Source: Microcoleus sp. bin38.metabat.b11b12b14.051 (GTDB lineage: Bacteria > Cyanobacteriota > Cyanobacteriia > Cyanobacteriales > Microcoleaceae). From it: 64,000 nt of DNA. Numbering within the stretch: the first letter of the stretch is position 1; each line of letters starts with the position of its first letter. Under the pieces are notes generated by a model. It had not been told where the DNA came from. It did no database searches and saw only the letters and a program-made list of their open reading frames with translations. The position numbers were made by a program, and so were the translations under genes. The stretch lies in NCBI RefSeq assembly GCF_013299165.1, contig NZ_JAAFKD010000016.1:62001-126000 (forward strand), read 5' to 3'. This document shows positions 52,527-61,925 of the stretch, one piece after another.

Positions 52527-53924
52527 TTATATTCGCAAAATTATCCTAGCTAAAGTGAAATAAATCAAAACTCCGAGCACATCAACGGCGGTGGTAATAA
52601 AAGGGGCAGACATTAAAGCGGGGTCTAAACCCAAAGAACGAAACAGAAACGGCAGAGCTGAACCGGCAATAGAAGCTAAAATGGCGATCGCCAGCAAACT
52701 CACTCCCACCGCGATAGCTACTGCTAAATTTCCTTGCAGAGTATAAGCCCAACCCGTGGCTACAGTCCCTAATATAGCTCCTAGCAGCGCTCCCGCCATC
52801 CCCTCGCGTACAATTACTTGCAACGGGCCCATGGCTGTAATTTCGTCAGTGTTCAAACCGCGAATTACCACAGTTGAGGACTGAGCTCCGACATTGCCTC
52901 CAGTGCCCGTCAGCAGCGGAATAAACGCTGCTAGGGCAACTACTTGGTGCAAAATATCTTCTTGAGCTCTAATAATTGCGCCCGTGACTGTATTGGTTAA
53001 CAGCAAAACAAACAGCCACACCACCCTTTTGCGAGCAACGGTGATTAAATCGGTCTGAAAATAATTGTCGCCGCCGGACTGGACGCCGCCCAAGGTATAA
53101 ATATCTTTATCAGCTTCTTGTTCTAGAATGTCGATCGCGTCGTCAACTGTAACGATCCCGACGAGACGCTGTTCCCGGTCTACAACGGGAACAGCCAAAA
53201 AATCGTAACGCTGGATCAGGCGAGCAACTTCTTCTCTATCTGTTCCAGTTTGAACAGAAACGGCCTCGCGGGTCATAATTTCGCCCACGGTTTTTTCGAG
53301 GGGGGAAGTGACTAAATCCCGCAGGGATAAAATGCCGGTCAACCTGCGTCCGGCGTCGGTGACGTAAAGAGAATAAATGGTTTCGGTAGTTTTAGCCAAA
53401 GAGCGAATTCTGTCTAAAGCTTGGGTGACGGTAAAGCTTTCTTTCAGAGAAATGTATTCTGGGGTCATGATCCGGCCGGCGGTGCTGGCTTCGTAACCCA
53501 AGAGTTGGGCTGTAGCTTCGCGTTCCGTGGGGCTCAATTGACCCAAGAGGCGGCGGACTAAAATTGCCGGCAGTTCGTCAAACAGTTTAGCTCGATCGTC
53601 CGGGGACATTTTGTCTACAATATCGAGGACTTCTTGGCGTTTGAATTTTTCGCAGAGCGACTGCTGAACGCTGGAGTCGAGATATTCGTAAACTGCGATC
53701 GCTTCGTCTTTGGAAAGCAACCGGAAAGCTATTACTTGCATGGTTTCCGGCAGGCCTTCGATGGCTTCAGCGATGTCTGCTTCCTGCACCGGGTGCAAAA
53801 TCGCTTTTGCTCCTTGAAAGTCTCCTTGTTCGAGCAAAGCCTTTAACTGCGATCGAACTAATTCCCGCAATTCTTTGCGCGCGTAGCCCGGTAGCGAAGA
53901 GGATTGATAATTGTTTTCCGTCAC
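52527..53924 (-). CDS. mgtE: magnesium transporter MgtE
   Basis: Magnesium-gated channel. 465 residues, normal length. The N domain (DIAEAIEGLPE, RAKLFDELPA) covers about 1-145; two CBS domains (YSLYVTDAGRRLTGILSLRD, LAVPVVDREQRLVGIVTVDD) cover about 150-275; five membrane helices follow. The pore signature TGTGGNVGAQSSTVVIRGL is near 340 and PFITTAVDVLGVLIYF closes the membrane part. The 5' region has no M-box that I can recognise. Confidence 0.95.
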   Translation of the reverse strand: MTENNYQSSSLPGYARKELRELVRSQLKALLEQGDFQGAKAILHPVQEADIAEAIEGLPETMQVIAFRLLSKDEAIAVYEYLDSSVQQSLCEKFKRQEVLDIVDKMSPDDRAKLFDELPAILVRRLLGQLSPTEREATAQLLGYEASTAGRIMTPEYISLKESFTVTQALDRIRSLAKTTETIYSLYVTDAGRRLTGILSLRDLVTSPLEKTVGEIMTREAVSVQTGTDREEVARLIQRYDFLAVPVVDREQRLVGIVTVDDAIDILEQEADKDIYTLGGVQSGGDNYFQTDLITVARKRVVWLFVLLLTNTVTGAIIRAQEDILHQVVALAAFIPLLTGTGGNVGAQSSTVVIRGLNTDEITAMGPLQVIVREGMAGALLGAILGTVATGWAYTLQGNLAVAIAVGVSLLAIAILASIAGSALPFLFRSLGLDPALMSAPFITTAVDVLGVLIYFTLARIILRI

Positions 53925-53942
53925 TGATGACCCTCCTCATGC

Positions 53943-54048
53943 AATTTTAGATTTTAGATTTTAGATTTTAGATTAAAGAATTGGAATTTGGAATTTGGGA
54001 TTTGGGATTTGGGATTTGGGATTTGGGATTTGGGATTAAAGAATTGGG
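53943..54048. repeat. GATTTTA and GGGATTT heptad arrays
   Basis: About four TTTTAGA units and eight GGGATTT units lie directly upstream of mgtE. From 54049 to 54320 nothing coding is evident. Confidence 0.88.
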
Positions 54049-54314
54049 AATGACTTACTGAGTCAGCAGATTTGGACTTGACCTACAGTTGCATTTTTGG
54101 GGTAACTGGTATAAACCTGTGCTGCACGCCTTCCTGAATCCAGTTTATAGCCTATTGACACCACTGGTAGTCATACGATTTACACGGGCGGCGCGAGCAA
54201 CCGAATTTTTTGGCAGATGCGGCACCACCAAAACCAAGATGTATTGTCGAAACCTAGTTTCTTGGTATGATGTTTTCGAGCTAGCCCAAAAAAGTCTGAG
54301 TTCAAGACAGCGCG

Positions 54315-54478
54315 CTCGACTACCAATTACCGATTACCAATTACCAATTACCGATTATTATTAATTACCGATTATTATTAATTACCGATTACCAATTACC
54401 GATTATCTGACATACCTCATCGCCGTTGAGAATGCGTATACTGTCAACTGTCAACTGTCAACTGTCAACTGTCAATCG
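54315..54478. repeat. ACCAATT/ACCGATT and CTGTCAA heptad arrays
   Basis: Units of TACCAATTACCGATTA, then five TGTCAAC units ending at the stop of the ABC permease gene. Confidence 0.88.
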
Positions 54479-54480
54479 AC

Positions 54481-56217
54481 TTAAACTAACAATTGATATT
54501 TTTCTTGTGCCAAACGGTAAAGTGGGCGCCACACTAAACGGTTAGTTAATACTACCAACAGCGACATTACAGAAGTAGCCGCTAACAGTAAAGGAAAATT
54601 CCCCGATGCCGTTGCTTCGGAAATCGTCTCGCCCAAACCGCTAGTTTTAATTATTTGACCTTGAAACTGCACGTATTCGCTGACAATACTGGCATTCCAA
54701 GCTCCGCCAACCGCTGTGATGATTCCTGTGATTAAATAAGGAAAAATCCCGGGCATGATTAAGGTTTGCCAACGCTGGATCAGAGAAAGTTTGTAAACTT
54801 GTGCAGCTTCAAATAACTCCGCAGGTATGGCTTGAGCGCCTGCAATCACATTAAACAGCACGTACCACATTGTACCCAACATCATCAGTGCGACAGAACC
54901 AATCTGCAAGCCACCTCCAGCGCGAATCAAAGCTAGCAACAATACGGGAAATAAAGCCGTTGCGGGTACAGAGGCGGCTATTTGTACGAAGGGCTGCAAA
55001 ATCTGAGCTAAACGCGGATTTCTACCGATCGCGACTCCGACGGGTACTGTCCACAACAGCGATAAAAATAAGGCGCAAATCACTCGCAAAGCTGTAAAAA
55101 ATGCACCTCCGATGACTTTTTGCCAGTCAGACAAACTCAGCAAGCGCAGCAGCATCACAGCTTCCCACGTTCCCCAAAGGACGATCGCGGTAAACCCGCT
55201 GACAAATATCCAATTTATCCAATTACCGAGCCGCCTTTGTTCGCGAGGAGTTGCGGGCATACTAGCAGGTACAAAAGCTCTTGCCAAACCGCGATCGAAA
55301 CTCTCACCGATCGGCGATAGGCGCGACTTTATCACCCGCAGCGTCGCCGAGCGCCTTAAAAAATCCAACACCTTAGACTGCGGTACATTAGTAGCTTCTA
55401 CTGCTTGATATTTAAACTTTTCCACCCAAGCAATCAAAGGCTGCCAGATAAAAAAGTCTATGGCTACAATCACACCAATTAATACTGCTAAACCCCAGCC
55501 GATCGCCCCAAAATTGCCTTCATTGGCTGCCTTACCCAAATAGGAACCGAGTCCGGGTAGATGAAAGTTTTTATCGCCTAAGGTAAAAGATTCGATCGCA
55601 ATCAAGAAAAACCAGCCACCCGCCACTGACATGACACTGTTCCACACCAGTCCGATCGCGCCGGCGGGCAACTCTAACGTCCAGAATTGCTGCCAAGCAT
55701 TGAGCCTGTAAACTTGAGCAGCTTCCTTAAGTTCTCGTGGGATGCCGGAAAGAGACTGATAGAAACTAAAGGTCATATTCCAAGTCATACCCGTAAATAT
55801 TAGGATAATCGATGCGAGTTCGACGCCGATTCTTTGACCGGGAAATAAAGTAATTAGTGCTAAAACAACTCCGGGCAAAAAAGATAAAACCGGAATTGAC
55901 TGTAAAATGTCTAACAATGGAATTAAAATTTTAGCTACTAGGGGTGAGCGATAAGCAGAATAAGCATAAACTAGGGTAAACAGCAGCGATAAAAAATAGG
56001 CTGCTGCCATGCGTAAAAGACTCTGGGCTGTATATGCTGGTAAGACATTTAGCGTGGTCTCAATTTTAAAATTAGGGTTGTAGTCGCTGCTGAATTGAGA
56101 AGCTGTTTGGACGATTACTAAAATTAGAGAGAAGATTGCTAGAATCAGCAAGCCATCTTGCCAAGTCCAAGCTGACCTTTCTATAGTTTTATTGGCAGGT
56201 GTTAGAGGTCTTGTCAT
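54481..56217 (-). CDS. ABC transporter permease, two fused permease domains
   Basis: 578 residues with about 12 membrane segments in two homologous halves. Each half carries the EAA-type loop of importers: ELKEAAQVYRLNAWQQFWTL, then ELPAGAIGLVW in the first, and ELFEAAQVYKLSLIQRWQTL, then MPGIFPYLITG in the second. This is the nitrate/sulfonate/taurine-type (SsuC/NrtB-like) fold, here duplicated in one chain. No substrate-binding protein is nearby. The ATPase gene follows upstream on the same strand, separated by 307 bases of repeats. Substrate unknown. Confidence 0.9.
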   Translation of the reverse strand: MTRPLTPANKTIERSAWTWQDGLLILAIFSLILVIVQTASQFSSDYNPNFKIETTLNVLPAYTAQSLLRMAAAYFLSLLFTLVYAYSAYRSPLVAKILIPLLDILQSIPVLSFLPGVVLALITLFPGQRIGVELASIILIFTGMTWNMTFSFYQSLSGIPRELKEAAQVYRLNAWQQFWTLELPAGAIGLVWNSVMSVAGGWFFLIAIESFTLGDKNFHLPGLGSYLGKAANEGNFGAIGWGLAVLIGVIVAIDFFIWQPLIAWVEKFKYQAVEATNVPQSKVLDFLRRSATLRVIKSRLSPIGESFDRGLARAFVPASMPATPREQRRLGNWINWIFVSGFTAIVLWGTWEAVMLLRLLSLSDWQKVIGGAFFTALRVICALFLSLLWTVPVGVAIGRNPRLAQILQPFVQIAASVPATALFPVLLLALIRAGGGLQIGSVALMMLGTMWYVLFNVIAGAQAIPAELFEAAQVYKLSLIQRWQTLIMPGIFPYLITGIITAVGGAWNASIVSEYVQFQGQIIKTSGLGETISEATASGNFPLLLAATSVMSLLVVLTNRLVWRPLYRLAQEKYQLLV

Positions 56218-56231
56218 AATGCAAAAGGAAG

Positions 56232-56524
56232 AGTTAACAGTTGGCAGTTGACAGTTGACAGTTGACAGTTGATAGTTGACAGTTGATAGTTGACAGTTGA
56301 CAGTTGACAGTTGATAGTTGACAGAAGAGCCCGCCCGCGAAGTCGAGGGGTTGACAGCTTGCGCGCTCGCGACTTGCCCGCCCGCGAAGTCGAGGGGAGT
56401 CGAAGAGTTGACAGTTGACAGTTAACAGTTGACAGTTGACAGTTAACAGTTGACAGTTGACAGACCAATGACCAATGACCACCCTTCGGCTTCGCGAGCG
56501 GGCAAGATGACCAATGACTAATGA
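56232..56524. repeat. TTGACAG heptad field between two operon genes
   Basis: Around 25 heptads of TTGACAG, TTGATAG and TTAACAG, broken by two CCCGCCCGCGAAGTCGAGG units and ending in GACCAATGACC units. They separate the ABC ATPase from its permease and abut the stop codon of the former. Confidence 0.9.
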
Positions 56525-57871
56525 CTACTCATTTTTGGGTTCTTCGGATTCTAGGAAGATTTCGCCTCCGGGTTCGTCGTAGCTGTACAATTCTGCATAG
56601 CGACCCCAATCAATAGCAGTTTGCAATTGCCGCATGGCTTCTTGGGGGCTAAAGTGGGCTTCGAGAATATCGAGAATTAGTTCTTCGGAAATGCGGTGAT
56701 TGCGCTTGGCCTGAAGCATTCGAGAAATTTGCTGTACGAGGCGAATGTTGCTGAGAATTTGGGTGCGTACAATTTGTTTTCGCTGGTCAATTCCGCCGGC
56801 AATAAACTGATTTCCCACAGGAGTGAGGTGGAGGTCGCCTTCTTGGATTACCAGAAATTCCATTAATTTTGCTGCTTCGACGATCGGCAAAATGTCGTCA
56901 ACTTCTAACATCAATTCTTGACCGAGGCGGTAGAGGTCTTTCTCTTTGCGGTCTTCTAAGAGTTCTAACAGACCTGCGATCGCACCCGTACGCACTTGCG
57001 GCAGAGATTGATATTTGGTGGTTGGGACTGGTTGAGGTTGGGAGACAGCAGCGGTACTTTTAGCAGGTGCTGTGACTGTTTCGCAGCTTAGTTCTGGATT
57101 GGTGAGGATTTTGTAAACTTGGTCTACGAGAGCTTGAAATGCCGCTGTTTTGCGATCGCGGTAGTGTGGCAAAGTTACTGTCAGTTCGGCGCGAATTCGC
57201 CCGGGATTGCGACCCAAGACTACAATGCGATCGGCTAAAATTACTGCTTCCTCAATCCCGTGAGTTACGATTAACACAGCTTTAGTGGGAATTTTTTTTT
57301 CTAACCACAAATCTAATAACTCAAACCGCAAGTTTTCTGCGGTCAGCACGTCTAAAGCTGAAAACGGTTCATCCATGCAGAGCAGTTCGGGTTCTACCGC
57401 CAGAGCTCTAGCAAATCCCACCCGCTGCCGCATTCCGCCGGAGAGTTCTTTGGGATAGGCATTTTCAAATCCGTCTAAACCGATAATGTCTATCATACGC
57501 AAGGCTTTTTGGCGCCTCGATTCGGGCATTTCTCCTTTAGCTTTTAAGCCGAGTTCTACATTTTCTAATACCGTCAGCCAGGGATAAAGGGCAAAGTTTT
57601 GAAATACAATTGCCACTCCCGGATTTAACCCGACTAAAGGACGGTTGTGATATAGAACTTGACCGTTGCTGGGGGGGATAAGTCCGGCAATTATCCGCAT
57701 TAATGTAGATTTTCCTGAGCCGGAAGGCCCTAGCAAGGCGACTATTTCGCCCGCTCGCAACTCTAAATTAATTGGCTCTAAAATAGATATTTGTTGACCG
57801 TTGGGCTGCTGGTAAGCCTTGCTGACACCTTCTAAGGTAATCAGGTACTCTGTTGCTGTTTTAGCTACCAC
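56525..57871 (-). CDS. ABC transporter ATPase with C-terminal AAA-associated domain
   Basis: 448 residues. The ATPase covers about 1-255: Walker A LLGPSGSGKSTLMRI near 45-58, Q loop FQNFALYPW, signature LSGGMRQRVGFARALA near 140, Walker B LLCMDEPFSALD near 160. This is the nitrate/sulfonate importer type. Residues of about 295-435 form the AAA-associated domain (GLLELLEDRKEKDLYRLGQE, LMEFLVIQEGDLHLTPVG), which may regulate the ATPase. It must work with the duplicated permease downstream. The acidic C-terminus ESEEPKNE ends at the repeat field. Confidence 0.92.
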   Translation of the reverse strand: MVAKTATEYLITLEGVSKAYQQPNGQQISILEPINLELRAGEIVALLGPSGSGKSTLMRIIAGLIPPSNGQVLYHNRPLVGLNPGVAIVFQNFALYPWLTVLENVELGLKAKGEMPESRRQKALRMIDIIGLDGFENAYPKELSGGMRQRVGFARALAVEPELLCMDEPFSALDVLTAENLRFELLDLWLEKKIPTKAVLIVTHGIEEAVILADRIVVLGRNPGRIRAELTVTLPHYRDRKTAAFQALVDQVYKILTNPELSCETVTAPAKSTAAVSQPQPVPTTKYQSLPQVRTGAIAGLLELLEDRKEKDLYRLGQELMLEVDDILPIVEAAKLMEFLVIQEGDLHLTPVGNQFIAGGIDQRKQIVRTQILSNIRLVQQISRMLQAKRNHRISEELILDILEAHFSPQEAMRQLQTAIDWGRYAELYSYDEPGGEIFLESEEPKNE

Positions 57872-58009
57872 AACTAAACCCCCTCGCTTGTTGTTTAAAT
57901 TTAGTTATTAGTCAGCAGCAGGCAGTCAGCAGTTAACATTCATAAGTCAAAAAATCTCTCTAACTGATAACTGATAGCTAATTACTGACAAGTTACTGCC
58001 GACTATTTG

Positions 58010-59165
58010 ATCGATCGTCCGCGACGGGCGATCGCTTTTTCATCAGGAATAAGACTGGAAGAGCAGCGAGTTGGAGCGCAACTGAAAATACAACCAGCTC
58101 TATAATTGAGCGATCGTACAAAATTCCCATCGCCAAACTGCCCAGAAACTATGATAAGCCATAGCCTGTGTTAAATATCCCACAGGCGGAACCTCTTTTG
58201 CCGACAGGTGCGAGTCTGGCTGCTGTGGCTTTCTAAATCGATTCTACGGTTCCCATACTTATACCCGATCGAGTGATTCCCAGCAATGGCTGCTGCTGGA
58301 TAATTCCCACGGGGCTAACAGTGAAGAGAAAACCGCTGTCAATAGGAGGGCCCAGATGTGGGTGCGATCGAGCTTGCAGCCCCAAGATTAAAGCGGCTGC
58401 TGCGCCAGCGCCACAATACAATAGCGGAATTTGGTATAGTCGGGCGATCGCGCGCCCTTTTGTGAAAGTCAAAGGCAATCCACGGAAAATCAGCCCTACA
58501 GCCCTAGAGAGACCAAAAATATCCTCGGCAGACCTTCCTGCTGGATTTCCAGCCCTCCTGCTTCAAAATTGCCTAAATTAGGATAAATTCGCGGAATTAC
58601 CAACAGCACTGTCAGCCCTAAAAAGTTGGCACAGCCAAAATTGGCAAGCTTGGGCGATCGCCAAATTTAAAATAAAGCATTGCTGCGACAGCGGTGAGGG
58701 CCAGAATGTTGCACGGAGGCGATCGAGGGTTTCGTGCAAACCAAAGCCGAAACCTTTACCAACTTTAATAGCTGCGTGGGAAAGCAGCACGTCGCGGGCT
58801 GGAGTGCGAATTGCTTTTCCTGTGCGTTCAGCTATCATTAATGTAGCGGTGGCTTGCCAAGTTCCTGTTAAAGCCAACAGCGGTACAACTGCTGTATTTA
58901 TGAAAGAACCGAGGGTTGTAATTTTCCAATACTGTCTAGTTTGGTCGCTGAGCTAGCCCGCGAACAAGGGCAATCCGTAGCCAATTAACTAGCCGGAACC
59001 TGCTACTAAACCTACTCAAGTACCGCTAGCTCCCAAAGTTCCTAAATAAGCTTCGGCTATGCTGCATGCGCCTTCGTACATAGCATCGGCGCAGAGGCTG
59101 AGAATTCCTAGGAAAAACACAAATTTTAGGGCTGCTTTCTGAGGAAAATCTTGATTCTATGTCAT
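58010..59165 (-). pseudogene. decayed MFS transporter
   Basis: Reading from the former ATG at 59165, in-frame stops occur after MT and later after GTLGASGT and AGSG. A clearly MFS-like stretch follows: WQATATLMIAERTGKAIRTP, ARDVLLSHAAIKVGKGFGFG, LHETLDRLRA. A frameshift then continues it as GLTVLLVIPRIYPNLGNFEA, and more remnants, such as GILYDRSIIELVVFSVALQL, run to about 58010. Stops and frameshifts are too many for sequencing error. The original function was probably a drug or solute exporter of 370-400 residues. The 140 bases on its 3' side, to the ATPase, hold TTAGTCAGCAG-type repeats. Confidence 0.75.
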
Positions 59166-59385
59166 GTTAGTAGTTGCCAGTAGAATGCTTTAAATATTAG
59201 TTTAAATCTCCTAAAATGTATAAAGTATAACAAATGTCTATAAATTTATTAATTTTATAGGCGAGAGCCATCAAGTAAGTTTTTAATGATATGCTTGCTA
59301 GATAAGTTAAGCTTTGCTGCGGTATTATGCTGCTGTCTAGATTTAGATCGCTCGCGCAGATGAAAACACTACCCCCGTATAGAAT

Positions 59386-60105
59386 ATGATCCTCCTTCAA
59401 CAATCCGCGTCGCTCCGCTCAGCTTTCCAAAATCAAGTAGACAAAAATATATCAGCCAAGCGAGAAGAATTTCAAGATCATTTAGGCGATGGCTTTTTGA
59501 GTTCGTTGGGAGGAGTTGTCTTTGACATTCGCCAATTTAAGAATCAGCTCAAAGGCAGTATGGGAGAGGAACTTATCTCGCTGCTCCTTCAATCTATGCC
59601 GGATACCTGGACGATGTTCAACAATGCTTTGATACCTGCTGCCATGGGAAGGCTAACAGAAATAGACCTTTTAATAGTTGGTTCTGGCGGTGTTTTTTTA
59701 GTGGAAGTGAAAACTTGGAACGGGTCATTCAGCGCCTACAAGGATAAGTGGAAAAGACGCGAAAGGGACAAATGGGTAGCAGTTGCCAAAAGTCCTACTT
59801 CTCAAAGTGCCTTTCATCGGAAAATGTTTGAGCAGTGGATTGCATCTGAAGTTCCTAACTTTCCTAATAATACGATTGTTGCTCCAGTGATATTTACTGT
59901 TGCCCGATGGGTAGGAACAACTGATTGCTCGGTTCCAGTATTGCACGGGTTCTCAGCACTGCAAAAGATGTTAGTCAATTCACCAAACTGCTTAAGTGCC
60001 GATCAAATTTCGAGAATATCCACAGCGGTTGCAAATTATACAATTCCGACGCAATCTGCGAATTTAAAACCGATTATTAAACGCAAGAAAATAGGCGATA
60101 ACTAA
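59386..60105 (+). CDS. NERD-domain protein (nuclease-related)
   Basis: 239 residues. The NERD domain covers about 60-170: GSMGEELISLLLQSM, TEIDLLIVGSGGVFLVEVKT. The spaced Glu, Asp and ExK are the PD-(D/E)XK-type active-site pattern shared with restriction-like nucleases. No helicase or kinase domain is attached. NERD proteins are of unsettled function, with links to DNA processing and defence. The C-terminus is basic (IIKRKKIGD). It has about 220 bases of AT-rich DNA upstream and no operon partners. Confidence 0.82.
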   Translation: MILLQQSASLRSAFQNQVDKNISAKREEFQDHLGDGFLSSLGGVVFDIRQFKNQLKGSMGEELISLLLQSMPDTWTMFNNALIPAAMGRLTEIDLLIVGSGGVFLVEVKTWNGSFSAYKDKWKRRERDKWVAVAKSPTSQSAFHRKMFEQWIASEVPNFPNNTIVAPVIFTVARWVGTTDCSVPVLHGFSALQKMLVNSPNCLSADQISRISTAVANYTIPTQSANLKPIIKRKKIGDN

Positions 60106-60191
60106 TTTAACTATTCCCAATAAAAGGCAAATATTAAATATGTAAATACGATGCGATCCAAAACTATGTTATTTGCATAAACCGATTTTAT

Positions 60192-60593
60192 CTATTTACA
60201 AATTCGTGCTATAATGATGCCTAACTGAACGGCGATTACTCCTAGTATGGCACTGCCAGCCCAGTAAAAAGCGGCAAAATTGTAAGCTCGATCGCGCAAC
60301 AAGACATTCGTCTCTAAACCGTAAGTCGAAAAAGTAGTATAAGCTCCCAAAAATCCCGTCGCAACCATTAACCGTACCTCCGAGGGAACAGGCGGCACCC
60401 GTTCAACAGCGAGGGTGATCACAAATCCCATAGCCAAGCAACCGCTGATGTTAATAAAAAAAGTTCCGTAGGGAAAAGCCGTCCCGAAACGGTTGGCAAA
60501 CCACAAGGTGATATAATACCGACTCAGCGCGCCAGCAATGGCACCGAAACTAATTGCGATCGGGTGGCGGAGATTTGGGTCTTGCAACATCAA
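60192..60593 (-). CDS. crcB: fluoride channel CrcB/Fluc
   Basis: 133 residues with four membrane segments. Fluc signatures are [20 protein letters not shown] near 17-36, [17 protein letters not shown] near 41-57 and [16 protein letters not shown] near 78-93, the latter with the phenylalanine box and the sodium-site Thr/Ser turn. Works as a dual-topology dimer to expel fluoride. I looked upstream for a fluoride riboswitch and saw none. The ATG at 60593 is followed by a second ATG. Confidence 0.94.
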   Translation of the reverse strand: MMLQDPNLRHPIAISFGAIAGALSRYYITLWFANRFGTAFPYGTFFINISGCLAMGFVITLAVERVPPVPSEVRLMVATGFLGAYTTFSTYGLETNVLLRDRAYNFAAFYWAGSAILGVIAVQLGIIIARICK

Positions 60594-60710
60594 ACGATTT
60601 TCCAGTTGGCGATTTGAGATGTGAGATTGAGCGGACTCATCTAAAATATTGTATGATTAAATTGGCGATCGCGATCGGCTGTTCGCCATAAAAATTTATA
60701 GAGAGTATGT

Positions 60711-61331
60711 ATGCAAATTGTGCTGGCTGCCGCCGACGATGACTTAGTGAGAGCCTGGGAAAAAACTTGTGGCAATATTGAAAACGTTAAGATACACCGC
60801 AGCTCAATTTTTGAGGTGAAATGCGATGCCATTGTTAGTCCTACCAATAGTTTTGGCTTCATGGGCTGGGGCTTAGATTTAGAAATTATGGCATATTTTG
60901 GCGATCGCGTTGAAGAACGCCTGCAAAAACTAATTCAAACTCGCCATCACGGCGAGCTATTAGTAGGAACAGCAGAAGTTGTAGACACCGATCACAATGA
61001 AATTCCCTATTTAATTGCTGCCCCAACTATGCGAGTTCCGACAGTTTTAACAGAGACAGTAAATGTCTATCTAGCAACCCGCGCTATTTTAACTCTGGTA
61101 AAATTTGGCACGGTTCCAGACGGAACGCCAGTCAAACATATCATTGAAACTATTGCTATTCCATGGCTGGGTACGGGAACGAGCCAAGTCCCACCGGATA
61201 TCTGTGCAAATCAGATGAAAGTCGCGCTGCAAGATATTCTACTATCTCAATACAAATTTCCCGAATCTTGGCAGCAGGCACAAAAAAACCACGAGTTGTT
61301 ATGTTCGAGCGAGTTCGGAGAAACTCAATAG
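60711..61331 (+). CDS. macro-domain protein
   Basis: 206 residues. IFEVKCDAIVSPTNSFGFMG, WGLDLEIMAYFG near 38-68 is the ADP-ribose-binding entry of a macro domain, and LIAAPTMRVPT and IPWLGTGTSQVPP near 145-158 the second binding loop. Macro domains bind or remove ADP-ribose. The gene stands alone and is divergent from crcB, with about 117 bases between their starts. A phage-tail or stress-response variant cannot be excluded. Confidence 0.85.
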   Translation: MQIVLAAADDDLVRAWEKTCGNIENVKIHRSSIFEVKCDAIVSPTNSFGFMGWGLDLEIMAYFGDRVEERLQKLIQTRHHGELLVGTAEVVDTDHNEIPYLIAAPTMRVPTVLTETVNVYLATRAILTLVKFGTVPDGTPVKHIIETIAIPWLGTGTSQVPPDICANQMKVALQDILLSQYKFPESWQQAQKNHELLCSSEFGETQ

Positions 61332-61497
61332 CAAAAGGGAAAGGATTTAATTGCCAAGTTTGATACTGTTGCGAAACCAAGTTGTTTTAGGTATAGAGAC
61401 TTAGGCAAAATTAAAGTGCGCTAAACCGTACCTGTAAGTTGGCGATATCCGACACACGAACTCTACTTTGGTAGATAAGATGTAAGAGAACGTGATT

Positions 61498-61620
61498 CAG
61501 TTGACAGTTGACAGTTGATAGTTGGCAGTTGGTAGGGGCGGTGCCCCTGTGCCCGCCCTCAGTTGGTAGGGGCGGTGCCCCTGTGCCCGCCCTCAGTTGA
61601 CAGTTGATAGCGACTTCTCC
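61498..61620. repeat. TTGACAG heptads and duplicated GGTAGGGGCGGTGCCCCTGT unit
   Basis: Four TTGACAG/TTGATAG units, then two direct copies of a 34-base sequence containing the palindrome GGGGCGGTGCCCC (CAGTTGGTAGGGGCGGTGCC then CCTGTGCCCGCCCT), then more heptads. No gene. Confidence 0.85.
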
Positions 61621-61752
61621 CGGTCAGGAAAAGGATTGGATCGACGAATAGTCTGATTTTAATTTTTACCTAAAAGTGAGAGGCCCTCAACCAATTCTTT
61701 TTGGTAATATTTTTGAGATAAGGAATGAGAATTAAATAACTTCCACAAGTTT

Positions 61753-61805
61753 GTGGGATGGGCGTCCCGCCCGTCCTAATAGGACGGGCGGGACGCCCAT
61801 CCCAC
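61753..61805. repeat. perfect 25-bp hairpin repeat
   Basis: GTGGGATGGGCGTCCCGCCC plus five more bases, loop AAT, and an exact complement. It lies between the macro-domain gene and the coiled-coil gene. It belongs to the same class as 32837 and 38085. No gene in the gap 61332-61925. Confidence 0.88.
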
Positions 61806-61925
61806 GATAACAATTAAAATTGTAAGTTATTTAATTCGCGATCATAAGTCTGAACTGCCAGGAATGAATTCTGGCATTAAACATACAAATTCCGCTGCCG
61901 CGGATGCAGAAAGGAGATAATCGTT

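Noticed and set aside
53925-54088. M-box magnesium riboswitch upstream of mgtE
   Set aside because: The leader is short, AT-rich and largely heptad repeats; no conserved M-box blocks are visible.
54089-54364. 91-codon frame in the mgtE upstream region
   Set aside because: Its last third is encoded by ACCGATTACCAATT repeats and the rest has no recognisable pattern; no ribosome site.
60594-60710. Fluoride riboswitch upstream of crcB
   Set aside because: I looked for the conserved ends (GGTGATGG-like and CTGATGA-CTCCT-like) on the minus strand and did not find them. A GGCGATCGCGATCGGC stretch is only HIP1 sequence.
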